Shown: positions 1 through 10,426 of the stretch, in pieces
Layout of the letters: the number at the start of each line of letters is the position of its first letter
Position numbering within the stretch: position 1 is the first letter of the stretch
NCBI RefSeq assembly: GCF_918797505.1
Contig: NC_092797.1
Location: forward strand, 23,325,372-23,389,371
Length of the DNA: 64,000 bases
Direction: 5' to 3'
Source: Bemisia tabaci
Taxonomy: Eukaryota; Arthropoda; Insecta; Hemiptera; Aleyrodidae
Position numbers and translations under genes: made by a program
Notes under the pieces: model-generated
Database searches by the model: none
The model's input: only the letters and a program-made list of their open reading frames with translations
What the model was told of the DNA's origin: nothing

Positions 1-152
1 GCCTATGGATCATGTGCCTATTACGTCAAAAAGCGAAAGGTCGCAGTTTTTGCCCTTTAATTTGCCCTTAAAGGGACCGCAACGGCAGATCCGCGGCGAG
101 CGCGCCCTGGTGGCGGAAATAGCAAACGCGGTCGAATTGTGCTCGCCGCGCA

Positions 153-745
153 CAATATTGTGTTAATCTTATGACAATATTAGAAACAGAAGCCTAAAAT
201 GTTTATCTTCTTAATCTTGTGACAATGTTAAAGTGCGAATATTACCACAATGTTGTAAAAATAATGTTAGCATAATATCAATTCAGCAGTTTTAGATATC
301 CAATATTGTGTCAATATTATGACAATATTACGAACAGAAGCCTGTTATGCTTGTTGTTCTAACGTTGATTGAATGTTAACATAATAACAATACCGCAGTA
401 TCACAGAGATAACATCGTCTCGATATTATTTTAGCAATTTTGTTTTCCTAATATTGTGTCAATATTGTGTCAATAATATAAGCAGAAGCCTATGTTCAGT
501 ATTTTTTTTAATAATGTGCCAATGTTAAAACTAACATATTACTTCAATATTGAAAACATAACTCTACGACAGTATTAGTTTACCAATATTGTATAACCAA
601 TATTGTGACAACATTGTGACAATCTTGGAATCACCGAGCACCACCTGACCTTGGATTTCTAATGTTGCTAATATTGGTGCAATATTAAAATACTAAGGTT
701 ATATATCCAGTATTGATGGTATATTGTACCAAGATTCTCAGGCCA
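153..745. repeat. Diverged tandem array, 148-bp period, about four units
   Basis: An AT-rich array built around the motif CAATATTGTGTCAATATT followed by ACAGAAGCCT. The AGAAGCCT core recurs at 188, 336 and 484, exactly 148 bp apart each time. A fourth, more diverged unit starts near 599 (CAATATTGTGACAACATTG). Point changes are common but spacing between the first three anchors is intact, so these look like old tandem duplications with few indels. No ORF of note lies inside. It could be a satellite remnant or internal repeats of an unrecognised element. Confidence 0.75.
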
Positions 746-1175
746 ACCTTACTGTTGAAATATGCTCACAATCTCGCTAAGGTTGCCACAATATTATTCC
801 GATCTGCCCAAGGTCAAATTTCCGATTGGGGAACTACCCCGTCCCCCTCGATGGGGTTGGGGCGAGTGGGGCCGAATATTTCTGTAATTACTCGCTGAAA
901 GACAACCGGAGTGAGACGGGGAGTGCCAATAGATTTATAACTTCTTCGGCGGTTCCAGCGTCTCGGTTGCTTTGACTTTTTGACCCACCTAGCTTCCGGC
1001 CGTATTAGCACCGCGCTCCCACCCCCTTGACACGGTTCTCTCTCGATCCCGTCTGCACTGCGCTACACTCCCCTGTGCAGATACACTCGAAACTTTCACC
1101 TGAGTCCTAGCTCTTAACTTCAGCTCCATGGAGAGTGAATGATTCGATCTTCGGTAAATTTTTGTAGTTGCAATT
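746..1175. other. Stretch with no recognised feature
   Basis: Mixed-composition sequence with only short open frames on both strands that look like chance ORFs. A moderately GC-rich patch lies at about 830-1080. I see no domain, RNA or repeat. Confidence 0.5.
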
Positions 1176-1417
1176 GAGGTGCTTGGAAGGCAAGAGTTTT
1201 TGCTATTTCGAGAAATACATGTTTGAAGTTTCGAAATTACATGGATCCTTATGGTGGGAAGATAGTTCAAACTGACTTTTCGATGTTTAAAAATTGGAAT
1301 TTGGGAGCGAATTTTTCACACAATATGCATTAAAACTAGTTTTACTTGAACTCATTAATATCTCAATTTTTCAAAAACTGCACTTATGCGCCTCGTCCTC
1401 CACTCCAAGTCCCTTAA
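1176..1417 (+). mobile_element. Family N MITE, copy 1
   Basis: About 240 bp with related ends: GAGGTGCTTGGAAGGCAAG on the left and GCCTCGTCCTCCACTCCAAG on the right. The whole sequence, including the non-palindromic centre (CATGGATCCTTATGGTGGG), matches the reverse complement of 37305-37572. That defines a family with two opposite copies. No transposase is encoded. I could not identify a target duplication. Confidence 0.65.
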
Positions 1418-3300
1418 TTATCCTATGGTGCATTTAGAATCAGTGAATTGATATTGTTCAACACCGTAATCGATAAAAATGCTGACTTTCAGGCACAAAG
1501 CACACATATATTTTATTAAATCAATCAGTAATAAGATCTCGATTGAAGTCAGTGAATAATTGTTGTGCAAATAACTTCATTCGTGTTTGTATAAGATACA
1601 AGACGCGCCTGTAGCTTAAGAGTATCATGAGCAAAACTTTCAAGGTAAAAAAAGTAAAATATTTTTGCCTGGATATATATTCGGTAAATTTTCACCCGCC
1701 ACGAAATAGTAGTAAAATAATATTGACATGAATCAATGTAAAAGTGATGTTAAATTGTAAGGATACGTTATTCAATCTCCGGAAGATGATCGATTGCATT
1801 TAAGTTGCTATTTAATTGTTTGAAAATGAAAATACGGATGCACATCAGATTTTGGATTTCAAACCGATTTTAAAAACCGAATTGTTCTTGAGAGGCTGGC
1901 TTTTTCAATTAAACTGGTCTAACTTTCAGAAATTAGCTGGCCTAAACATTTGGCACGTTATCTATATGAGTGTCACTGATGGAATCAATCATGGTGGGCT
2001 TAATAGTTTTTTCATCCCTGTATTTTACGATTAGTGAACACTTTAGAGTGAAAAGATGAGACGAATCGCAATGCACTCCTTGTCAATGCCAATGGAAGTC
2101 TGCATCGGTTAATTATTGGACTCGCTATTAACTGTCAAAGGGTTGGACTCTAAGAAGCTCTTTGGCAGAACAACGTTTAGAAAAGGAAGGCGGGGGCACT
2201 TTCATTTCAGAGCGACTCTCCCCCCCCCCATCGTTAAACGCAGCTTTTCTATTTTTCCTACTCCTCTACTTCCCTCTTTTTTCATTGTTTACAGACCCTA
2301 TTCACCCACTGCTTTACTCTCACACTATGTGGGCTGATCCCTAGAGCTCAACTCACGAGAAATATTTATCGAAGATACACATTGGACGAACCTCGTACTC
2401 TCGACGATTACTCAATTGATTATATCACTAAATACCCGTGTGATGCACTCGTTTATTGCAAAGTTTGCATGCCACTCTCCATATTTTCTAACGTTCTTTT
2501 GTCCATTCATTAAGTCAATCTCAAGTAGTCGAGCCTGAAAGAGTAAGAGTATCAAGGACAAAGCTCCAGATTTAAGATAGGGCGAGCAGTCTCACCATAT
2601 ACAGAGCGCTGCGCCGTCAAAAAGGGGGACACCAAAGGCGCCTCTTCCAACAGCAGGGAGCATCACAGAGCGCTGAAGGCGTTCTGGTTTCTTTTTCTCT
2701 CTCAAGAAGCATAATATGTTATCCTCCCTAAGCGTCGCACAAACAGTTTCATCGGTTATAATCCCTGGGTTTGATCCCTTTTGGTGTATCTAACCTAAAA
2801 TAGCAGTCATACATGCAGGGCTTCCAAAGTTTCCAGGGGCAAATTTTGATCCCCCCCCCTCCCCAATCCACCACCGAAGAAAGGCGGAAGCCGTTATTTT
2901 GAGGTCTCGCATAGACAAAGGGCGCTATATCCTCTACGATACTGACCTTGATCAAGAGTAGCGGTTCATTCTCAAAATTGCAATGGCTCTCGACTGTTTC
3001 GGATTCCAGTCTCAAACTCATCAGCATTTATTTCCAAAATAAATTGGTTTCTGTTGAGGAGAATTTCGACCAGTGTACTTTCTTTGAACGCGATCAAATT
3101 GTATCCGGAGGCAAGTCCTTCTAGATAGCCTGATCTTGCAGGTTAAATTATGTAAAGTGAATGGCATCATTTGTAGATTCACTTGCGCATGCACGTAATG
3201 GATGTCAGACAGGGTACGAATTAAAACACTAAGCAAGATGTTATCTCTTCAAAATTTCAATCAAGCATTCTTGTGTAGCTCTTTCGAAAAGTGGTTTTCT
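1418..3300. other. Stretch with no recognised gene
   Basis: Nearly 1.9 kb without a supported gene. It holds a short C run near 2220 within pyrimidine-rich DNA (2200-2330), a CAGAGCGCTG decamer that occurs twice (about 2601 and 2667), and a second C run near 2850. Open frames of 60-92 codons here have no domain, start context or splice context that I can support. Confidence 0.5.
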
Positions 3301-3355
3301 ACATGAAGTGAGGTTTTCATACATGAAGTGAGGTTTTCATACATGAAGTGAGGTT
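3301..3355. repeat. 20-bp tandem repeat, 2.75 copies
   Basis: ACATGAAGTGAGGTTTTCAT is repeated exactly at 3301 and 3321, with a partial third copy at 3341. Identical units imply recent duplication by slippage or unequal exchange. It lies 30 bp from the left end of the family A MITE at 3386. Confidence 0.9.
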
Positions 3356-3385
3356 GAACATATTTTCACAATCACTTGATCAAAT

Positions 3386-3636
3386 CTGATGTGCTAAGAA
3401 GAACGCCGTATGACCATTCGAGAGTTGTCAAATTTCCTTCGATAAAATGTTTAGTTTTGAGGAAAATTATGAATATTTTTCCTTGAAATTTTCAGACGTT
3501 TTAGATCCAATTACAAACAAAATTATCTGAAAAATTGGGAGACAAATGTTCGAACATTTTCCTTAAATTAGTGATTTGCTAGGGGAAATTTGGCAACGCA
3601 TGAAGGCTCATACGGCGTTCTTCCTTAGCACGACAG
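3386..3636. mobile_element. Family A MITE, target duplication AAAT
   Basis: A 251-bp palindromic element with terminal inverted repeats related to CTGCCGTGCTAAGG. The inner arms read ACGCCGTATGA on the left and TCATACGGCGT on the right. The 4 bp before it (3382-3385) and after it (3637-3640) are both AAAT. No coding capacity. A 4-bp target duplication is known from superfamilies such as Chapaev, Sola and Ginger; which one mobilised this family cannot be told from the window. Confidence 0.85.
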
Positions 3637-4657
3637 AAATAATGTGCGCATTTAGAGAATTCAGCTCTCAAATGTGAAATGCAAAAAAATTTCTGGAATT
3701 ATATGAATGAAAAATTAAATTTTAATTAAAGCACAGGGGCGGTGTAACTGTGCAAGTAATTTTAAGACCAACAGTACGCGGATAGGGTACATTTGAAGAA
3801 TTTGACCTCATCTCCTTTTCCCGGCGCAAGCTTCGGAGTGACTGAAGGTAGCCGTTGCATAATTATTATAAATATCGGGCCAGGGTTTTCATTTAGTGTC
3901 GTTAAGGAGCGTAAGACAATTAGAGCTTTGGGCGCTGTTGGGGGAGGGGGCTGGTGCGGATGGTGGGGGGAGGTGGGGGGAGGCAAGCGAACCGCCGGAT
4001 CCCGGCCGGGGCTACTTCCCGACTCTAGCACTGTCACCTTAAGAGCCCCATAAATCAGAATTAAGAGGTGAAAAAACAAAAATTGTCCATTAAAAACCCA
4101 CTTCCTAAGTAAAGTTTTAGCTCAGTTCTCAAAGTCTCCTCCCCGTCCGGACGCTTGCTAAAAATTATCTTAATATTTATGGGCGGGAAGCGGCTCGTTA
4201 ATTTAATGTGACTTCCAAATCGATGTTTTGATATTTTTAGCATCCGCCAATGCAAGCGAGACAATGGCTCAACCAAGACAGTGAATATGACTAGGACAAG
4301 TTGAAACGGAAATCCCATGCACTGTGTGTATGTGCAGTGTTGAAAATTTACAAAGTCAGATCTGTGATGTCCCACAATATCCCACTATAATAAACGAATC
4401 AAGAAAATCCTGACATTGTCAAGAATATTTTGAAAATATTGCTAAAGTATCGCTCATTCGTAGAGGAAGGTATAGTCCTGAAATTAATAAAAAAAAAATT
4501 CAAAATCTTTTTTTCTTCTTTTTCTTTTTTAAAACGACACTCCACCGATGGTAGGGTATTTCTGGCGCAGCCGCGTCTATACGCTCACCTTACCTTCCTT
4601 CCACTTTTTCAGTTATCTACTACATTTTAATCACCTGTAGTTGTGTAACCTCTGCCC
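3637..4657. other. Stretch with no recognised gene; holds a G-rich tract
   Basis: No supported gene. The plus strand at about 3938-3985 is very rich in G, with several runs of four to six G (see the separate entry). Overlapping ORFs of 86-105 codons on both strands arise from this skewed composition. Confidence 0.5.
3938..3985 (+). other. G-rich tract with G-quadruplex potential
   Basis: Within about 48 bp the plus strand has two runs of five G separated by one base, then two runs of six G separated by GAGGT-like spacers. Four or more G-runs this close fit an intramolecular quadruplex in DNA or RNA. There is no nearby gene to which a role could be tied. Confidence 0.5.
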
Positions 4658-4876
4658 ACACTGGAAAGAAAATATGGTACCATCTACTATAAGTCTATTT
4701 GATTTTTTACACAGTGATACTATTTAGTGAAAACAAAGAGAACTATAGTGGTATTTGCCAGAACTCTGATGATACTTACCACAATATGGTAAATACTACC
4801 ATCGAGGCAGGTACTTAAAACCATATTCGGATTACTGTGTCAGAGTATGGTAAAATCTATGATTTTTTGTCAGTGT
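4658..4876. mobile_element. Putative short MITE with ACACTG ends
   Basis: About 219 bp bounded by ACACTGG on the left and CAGTGT on the right. Inside are several ATGGTA and TACCAT motifs in both orientations (ATATGGTACCAT near the left, GAGTATGGTAAAATC near the right). That fits a degraded inverted-repeat element. Only one copy is visible, so boundaries are provisional. Confidence 0.45.
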
Positions 4877-5591
4877 AAAGTCTTCCCTTTGTATGCCTTT
4901 CAAACTTTGCCTAAAGTCTCCCCTTTGTATGATTTGTCTTTGTTTCTTTTGATTTTCAATACTTCCCTGTAAACGCCTGTCTTCCTGCTGAGGTTACATT
5001 GAAAAAATAACATTCTCCTCGTACATTCACTCATAACCTGAGTGAATCTCAAAATTCAATATTCCCGCCCGCTCGGGTTTTTATAGGTATCCACGACACA
5101 AAGGAAGACTCATTCCTATAGCCAGTAAAACAGGCATAAATTTCGGATAATGCAGCGTTAAAATACCGACGACATGTTTTTCATTTTTGAAAGAGAGCGG
5201 GAAGGGAAATAGGAAGCGGAGAAGGAGGCCCGCTTCGTGCACTCGCGACTGCCTGATTTCATTTTTACTAATTTTTATTCATGCCTCGTCCTCGTACTCG
5301 ACTTCACTCGCACTTTCGCGTCAACGTCACGAGAATTCAAATGCTGTCCCCCCTCCTTTGAATTTCGCTTCGTTCCCTTTTGACTTGAGGCGTGAGCCTA
5401 AGCCTTAGCACATCCCTCAATTAATCACCTGTTTACTCCTTATATTTTATTCATTTCTCATCAAATCATTCGATTTTTATAAAGTGGGCTTCCGAATGAA
5501 GTTTACTAGGCTTAAAGTAAATAATATTCAAAATTGAAGCGATGGGTGCAGAAACGGCAGAATCGGCATTTTTCGGTCATTTTCGGATACA
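4877..5591. other. Stretch with no recognised gene
   Basis: An imperfect direct repeat (AAAGTCTTCCCTTTGTATG near 4877 and AAAGTCTCCCCTTTGTATG near 4914) lies at its left edge. The rest is ordinary mixed sequence with short chance ORFs. Confidence 0.5.
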
Positions 5592-6111
5592 GCCAATGGA
5601 GATGTTGCATGTGTGAGGGATTTGCGATTTGACCATTGATTCTCATGTAAAAGTTCGCGAAAAACACGATGGTGCCACTGGTTTCCTCTGAAATCAACTC
5701 CCAAGCTCAAAAAAAGCTCTCAAGTTGAGGCCAAACTGGAGAGGATATCCCACGCTATCCTGAGAGTCCACCTCCACATCAAAACAAACTCTCCATGCAA
5801 AGATAGGGAGCAAATACATTAGCATGGTTGCCACTTCATTTGGGGACTCCAAAACTGAAAACACGGCAACCGCAACCCTGCTGATGTATTTGCTCCCTAT
5901 CTTTGCATGGAGAGTTTGTTTTGATGTAGACGTGGAATCTCAGGGTAGGATGGGATATCCCCTCCATTTTGGCCTCACTTTGAGAGCTTTTTCTGAGCTT
6001 GGGAGATGATTTCTGAGAAAACCAGTGGCATTATCGTGTTTCTCGCGAACTTTCACATAAGAATCAATGGTCAAATCGCAAATCCCTCACACACGCAACA
6101 TCTCCATTGGC
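5592..6111. repeat. Long inverted repeat (hairpin), arms about 233 bp
   Basis: The left arm (5592-5824) and right arm (5879-6111) are reverse complements at roughly 90 percent identity by eye. The outer ends are GCCAATGGAGATGTTGC and its complement, the inner ends AATACATTAGCA and TGCTGATGTATT. The 54-bp loop contains GGTTGCC and GGCAACC, which extend the stem. A transcript would fold into a long double-stranded hairpin. It may be a foldback transposon or an inverted duplication of a unique sequence. Short ORFs overlapping it are shadows of the arms. Confidence 0.85.
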
Positions 6112-6225
6112 GATATTGTTTCTCTTCGTTTAAACCTATGAAAATGTATCGATTTTTGGAGGAGCCAGGTGCTCCGACAAGAATCGATTATTTAACATAG
6201 GTTTGAATGGAGGGAATCCAGTGTT
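6112..6225. mobile_element. Family D-like fragment
   Basis: GTTTAAACCTATGAAAATG and ATCGATT, then AATCGATTATTTAACATAGG in opposite orientation, recall the inner arms of family D (a CCTATG..ATCGAT stem). The CAGTGGCGTGG ends typical of D are missing, so this is a partial or related element abutting the long hairpin. Confidence 0.4.
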
Positions 6226-7282
6226 GCTAAATTGCTGGATCCGCCTCTCTTCTTGGTTGTAGTGAAGCAGAATCATTGCTAACGTTTCATCTATTACAAC
6301 TAAAGCAAATGCATCGAATGTTTAGGAACTTTTACTGAATTTTCTTTATGATTTAAAGATGCTGAACAAGAAAAGTTTCAGAAAACGCATCTAATAGTTA
6401 CTTCTCTGAAATATAAATTAGCGGTGAAGATTCTGAAACACCGCAACCAAGAAATGCCATTTATGCACCCAACGCTTTGGTTATCAAATATTTCATATCA
6501 TATATTGTATCAACTATTTCGTGACCTTTTGTTTAATGTATTCATAAATAAAAACCGTGTTGTTGGAAAGTACACGCGGCACCCACGCAAAAGAAAATTA
6601 GTGTCGAATTCTCCCTTTTCAACTAAATAAGAGACCCTTGTTTCCATTAGTGTTTCTCGAGAATCGGTTCGTTTAACCAAGATTAGTTCCAAAACGCTAT
6701 TTTTTCCTTCGCGGTTATTTCGGGATTAAGAGACTGATGGTGTCAAGAAGCGGCAGTTTAATTTTTATGTGACCCCTTGTGAGTATGCACGCTGCGTTGA
6801 GAGCGAAAGGAATTACAGGTAGCATGTAATCGTGTTTAACGGGCCTGAGGTTAAATAATTGGAAAGACGTGTCAAATTGAATGGGAATGTCGTTTGAAGT
6901 GTCAGAGATGAGCGGTGGGGAGGGTCCCCGAAGAGGAATTGCGGGTTGTGACAAACTATTCTAAGGCACAGATTATTTAAAGGCGCCTGCGCCTGTCCCC
7001 CGAGGGCTATGCTGGAGGGAGTGATATAGGGACTCGAGCGCACCGTCGAATGATGGGCGATTCCAGGCGCTGAAGAATAGCGCTTCAGGAAGAGGGTGGG
7101 ATCCTCTTAATTTAGGCTGTCATTCTGTGGCCTCGTGCCGCAGCAGGTTATGCACACACATACAGGAAATGAAAAGTTTCTAAAATTTGGAATGCTGTGA
7201 AAACTTCTTTTTTATTAAGAGCTTGGAGCCCTTTCTAATTTTGATTAATTTATACAAATTTTGTACAAATTTTTACAAGTTA

Positions 7283-7284
<2 letters not shown>
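6226..7284. other. Stretch with no recognised gene
   Basis: About 1 kb of mixed sequence with chance ORFs of 60-79 codons. I recognise no repeat, RNA or domain. Confidence 0.5.

Positions 7285-7324
<40 letters not shown>
7285..7324. repeat. Poly(A) tract, 40 bp
   Basis: An uninterrupted run of 40 A, 14 bp before a family B element. It could be a retroposon tail, but I found no target-site duplication around it and no clear element body on its left. Confidence 0.9.
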
Positions 7325-7327
<3 letters not shown>

Positions 7328-7338
7328 GCTCAACGCTA

Positions 7339-7566
7339 CACCGGAAGAAAAACACATTGGATCAAGAGTCCAGACTCTTAAAAATATCGACAAGAAAAAG
7401 TACTCTTGATACAATCAGAATCTAGCTTAAATCAAGAACCAAGCCTCTTAATTTAAGCTGATTTCGTTTTGATTCAAGCAAAAATCCGATTGAATCAAGG
7501 GTATTTTTTCTCGTCAATGTTTTCAAGAGTCTGGACTCTAGATCCAATGTGTTTTTTTTTCCAGTG
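7339..7566. mobile_element. Family B MITE, copy 1
   Basis: About 228 bp from CACCGG to CCAGTG. It shows the family hallmarks: CACATTGGATC near the left end, GATCCAATGTG near the right, AGTCCAGACTCT and AGAGTCTGGACTC subterminally, and several alternating CTCTTGAT and ATCAAG motifs. No transposase. The family ends in CACTGG..CCAGTG and another copy (39262) sits between TA dinucleotides. A Tc1/mariner-type source is possible but unproven. Confidence 0.75.
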
Positions 7567-7745
7567 TGCACAATTTTTGGAAATACGAGCCAAAAAAATT
7601 TCAGTATGGCTCAATTGGTTTTTTCGTGAAAATCCCTTTCAGAAACACCCCCAGAAATTCAATTTCTGGCGAAATTAATATCACAATTTGAAATTTTAGT
7701 CAACAATTTCACGTCCGACCTCTCTGATTGACTCGATTCCACTGT
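7567..7745. mobile_element. Family E MITE, right portion
   Basis: Matches the right two-thirds of family E: TATGGCTCAATTGG, CGTGAAAATCCC, AATTTTAGTCAACAATTTCA, CTCTGATTGACTCGATTCC and a final CACTGT. The left part is missing and is replaced by a B element. Another B element sits exactly at its right end, so E is older than at least the right-hand B. Confidence 0.65.
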
Positions 7746-7746
7746 A

Positions 7747-7974
7747 CACTGGAAAAAAACACGTTGGATCCAGAGTCTAGACTCTTGAAAACATCGACAA
7801 GAAAAAATAATCTTGATGCAATCGGATTTTTGCTTGAATCAAAAGGAAATCCGCTCAAATTAAGAGGCTTGGTTCTTGATTTAAGCTTAAATCTGATTGA
7901 ATCAAGAGTCCTTTTTCTTGTCGATGTTTTCAAGAGTCTGGACTCTAGATCCAATGTGGTTTTTTTTTCCAGTG
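7747..7974. mobile_element. Family B MITE, copy 2
   Basis: About 228 bp from CACTGG to CCAGTG with CACGTTGGATCCAGAG and CTCTAGATCCAATGTG as long imperfect ends and CATCGACAAGAAAAAAT inside. It lies against the CACTGT terminus of the E fragment on its left and a tRNA-like SINE on its right. Open frames on both strands across it (shared with the copy at 39262) come from the palindromic arms and are not genes. Confidence 0.8.
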
Positions 7975-7979
7975 CATAG

Positions 7980-8190
7980 ACTCTAGACGCTATACCTACA
8001 GCCACCACACTTGATAGTACACGTCCACGCTCCAGGCCTTCTTTCCAGGGATTGAATACGAGCAGAATCTCTTTCCGCAGCTGATCCACTAGTCAGTTCC
8101 TCGAAAATTTGTCGCCATCGCAGGGATCCGAACCTGGAACCTATTGGTCCACAATCAGACGCGCTGACCACCAGGGCAATCTGGCTGGCA
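7980..8190 (-). mobile_element. tRNA-derived SINE
   Basis: On the minus strand a 72-nt tRNA-like head spans about 8185 down to 8114. It begins GCCAGATTGCCC and ends GCGATGGC, so GCCA and TGGC pair as an acceptor stem. Box A-like TGGTGGTCAGCGCG lies at 8173-8160 and box B-like GGTTCGGATCC at 8134-8124 (10 of 11 to the consensus). Counting from the first base, U8, A21 and U33 fall in place and positions 34-36 read GTG. Only two of the five anticodon-stem and three of the five T-stem pairs remain, so it is not a functional tRNA. About 130 bp of unrelated body follows toward 7980. No tail or target duplication was found; a B element abuts the 3' side. Confidence 0.55.
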
Positions 8191-8399
8191 GTGAAAGCAT
8201 TCATAAATCATCATTCCGCGAATTTTATTTTATTTTTTGCTCAAAAATGTGTTCATCAACCACCAATTCGAGGAGAAAAGCGTGTACCCGTGAATTCAAA
8301 TTTTACTTCACCCGATCGCATTGCTCATAGTGTTAGCGCGTAGTCTCTAACTAACAATGAGATATATTTGACAGTAAAACTACCAGACCACGTATCTCA

Positions 8400-8585
8400 A
8401 TTTGCGACATTCAACCAAACTGCTCGGACCGCTGAACCGAACTATAAGAATTTGTTACAGTTCGGTTGCACAAACCGAACAGTTCGGTTGGGCAGACCGA
8501 ATAATTCGGCTGTGTGTACCAAACAAAACCTGATTTCATATCATCCTAACTAAATCGGATGTATCGAACTTTTTTTTTTCAGTGT
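8400..8585. repeat. Family J repeat with GTTCGGTT-rich core
   Basis: Contains several GTTCGGTT and AACCGAAC motifs in both orientations (8440-8515), then CATATCATCCTAACTAAATC, GTATCGAACTTTTTT and CAGTGTG. The right 75 bp reappear at 9522-9611. A CAGTGT terminus after a T run is common to several MITEs here, so it is probably the right end of a non-autonomous element. No matching left end is visible. Confidence 0.5.
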
Positions 8586-9521
8586 GTAAACCCCCTCAGA
8601 GCACCATCAGCTGCGATTTCAATTTCCGCATGAAGATTGAATTGATATTCAGTATTTTGGATAGGCAACTTCTTGAATTCTCATACAAACCACCAGACAA
8701 AGGGCGCAGAAATCAAGAGGATGAGCATCTCCGCTTCCGGTTTTCCCCGTCTGCCCGGAAAACTGAAGAAAATCAGAAATCGCGGGGGCGTTCCCGAGGC
8801 CCGGAAATGGTATCTTTTAACGAGTTGTTTAAGCTCCGAACGAAAAAGAATTCAGTTGTTTTCTTTGTGCCTGCCCCCCCCCCCCCCCCAGTCATCGGGC
8901 GCACACCTCCAGCGGTGAAAAAACTCAAAACCGAAAGCGAAGGAAAAGGCGGGGGTGAGTTAATTTTCGCCGTGCGCCGTGAATCGGAGGGAAAAATCTG
9001 GAAGAAAATAAACAAAACGGGTGAATAAATAACGACAGGGCGGATAAGTCGGCTGAGGGCGGCGCGGAGAGAGGGGAGGAGGAGGAAGTTGAGAGCCCGT
9101 TTGATGGTTTGTTTTCCATTTCCGAAATCAATCGAGGTTGACGCTGACAAATCATACATTTTCGTACCGCTTGTCTGTCACCGCCGCGCGCGGGTGGAAA
9201 ACCCTAGACGACCAGGGAGGAAGAAGTACTTGCAGTTGCACATCAGGGTTGCCGTATCATAAGTTCGTGAAACAATAAGGGTAAGGAACGAGGAGACACA
9301 GTATTGGATCAGAGACAATTCGACAAGAATCCATGTATCTCGTTTGCTGTGTTTAAAAGTCTCTGCCTCTATTTTATTTCTATAGGGGGAACTCATATTC
9401 GTTGAGATTTCCACGGAGTTTTCTTCGCGTAGAGAAAAAGAATCAGAGAGGTTTTGAAGCATTGTCGGCGAGTAGTTCATCATTAAAAAAATAAAGTATG
9501 ACAGGAAGTCTTGAGCAGAAC
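8586..9521. other. Stretch with no recognised gene; C run and GA-rich patch
   Basis: A run of about 15 C lies near 8875-8889 and a GA-rich patch at 9055-9090. ORFs of 101-148 codons here (for example 8582-9028 plus, 8773-9159 minus) are arginine-, proline- or serine-rich products of skewed composition. No domain is recognisable. Confidence 0.45.
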
Positions 9522-9611
9522 GAATAATTTGGTCTGCCGAATAATAAAATCTGGTTCCATATCATCGTAACTACTTCAGATTTCTTCAGATCGAACTTTT
9601 TTTTTCAGTGT
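9522..9611. repeat. Family J repeat, second partial copy
   Basis: GAACGAATAATTTGGTC, CATATCATCGTAACTACTTC, CAGATCGAACTTTTT and CAGTGTAG match the right end of the repeat at 8400-8585 in the same orientation, about 1 kb away. Confidence 0.55.
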
Positions 9612-10426
9612 AGATCTAACTTATTTTCTTAGTCGTAGTCACAACATTGCGTATTTCCGGTAACATTAAAGTCTAGGTTGTCTAAAAACCTAAACATTAA
9701 GAGCCAAAATTCCTTTTTCTCTGTTGTTTTATTTTAAATGTTTAATTGTCTCTCTATTTTTTTTCATGTAGTTTTTTGTCTTTTTGAAAAAAAAAATCTT
9801 CTCGCGCAGGAACTCGTTAGAAACTTAAGTATTCACGACGCTCTATTTGACGTACATATACAAACTACACAGGAATTTGACATATAGAGATGTAGGTATT
9901 TTCACTAATCTTTCTCACGACCGGACGAGCAGGTCCCGGCGTTAAACGATTGAACTACAAATCTAAAACGAACGTTGAAGTATATGACTGAAGTTGAGAA
10001 CCGCGTCCATCTTTGATGCGACAAACCTCCATTTTATTTCCCGGTTCTCTGACTTTAATTTTTTCGAGAATCGATACGCAAAACTCTTGAAACATTAAAT
10101 TAATTTAATATCTGAATTATTATCTATGTTACATTGAAAACAACTTCCAGCCAGAAGTGTGGAGGCTACAAACTGAAAGGAGGATACTGTCATCTACACT
10201 CTCGTGAAAGCCAAAATTAATTGATACTCGTATTTTGGACACGCAGTGACGAGAGATGGGCGCGGGAAAAATGACGTCACTCGCGAACCGGTGAACCAAA
10301 TTTGAAAAACGAAAGCTTTTCGAAAAGCTGAAAGTATGGCGGTACAAACATTTTTTATCGATTTAATTTATGATCATTAGTTTTGGAGAAAGTAAAGATA
10401 TAAACTTCCTTTACGAATGCCCCTCG
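9612..10426. other. Stretch with no recognised gene
   Basis: Mixed sequence with short A and T runs and one 72-codon chance ORF. Nothing recognisable. Confidence 0.5.

Noticed and set aside
2755..2790. GGTTTGATCCC, resembling a tRNA box B
   Set aside because: No box A at a suitable distance and no cloverleaf stems.
7709..8089. ORFs with a shared LESRLLKTSTRK-like peptide (also near 39041-39500)
   Set aside because: They lie on both strands of family B MITEs. The similarity is that of the palindromic element, not of a gene.
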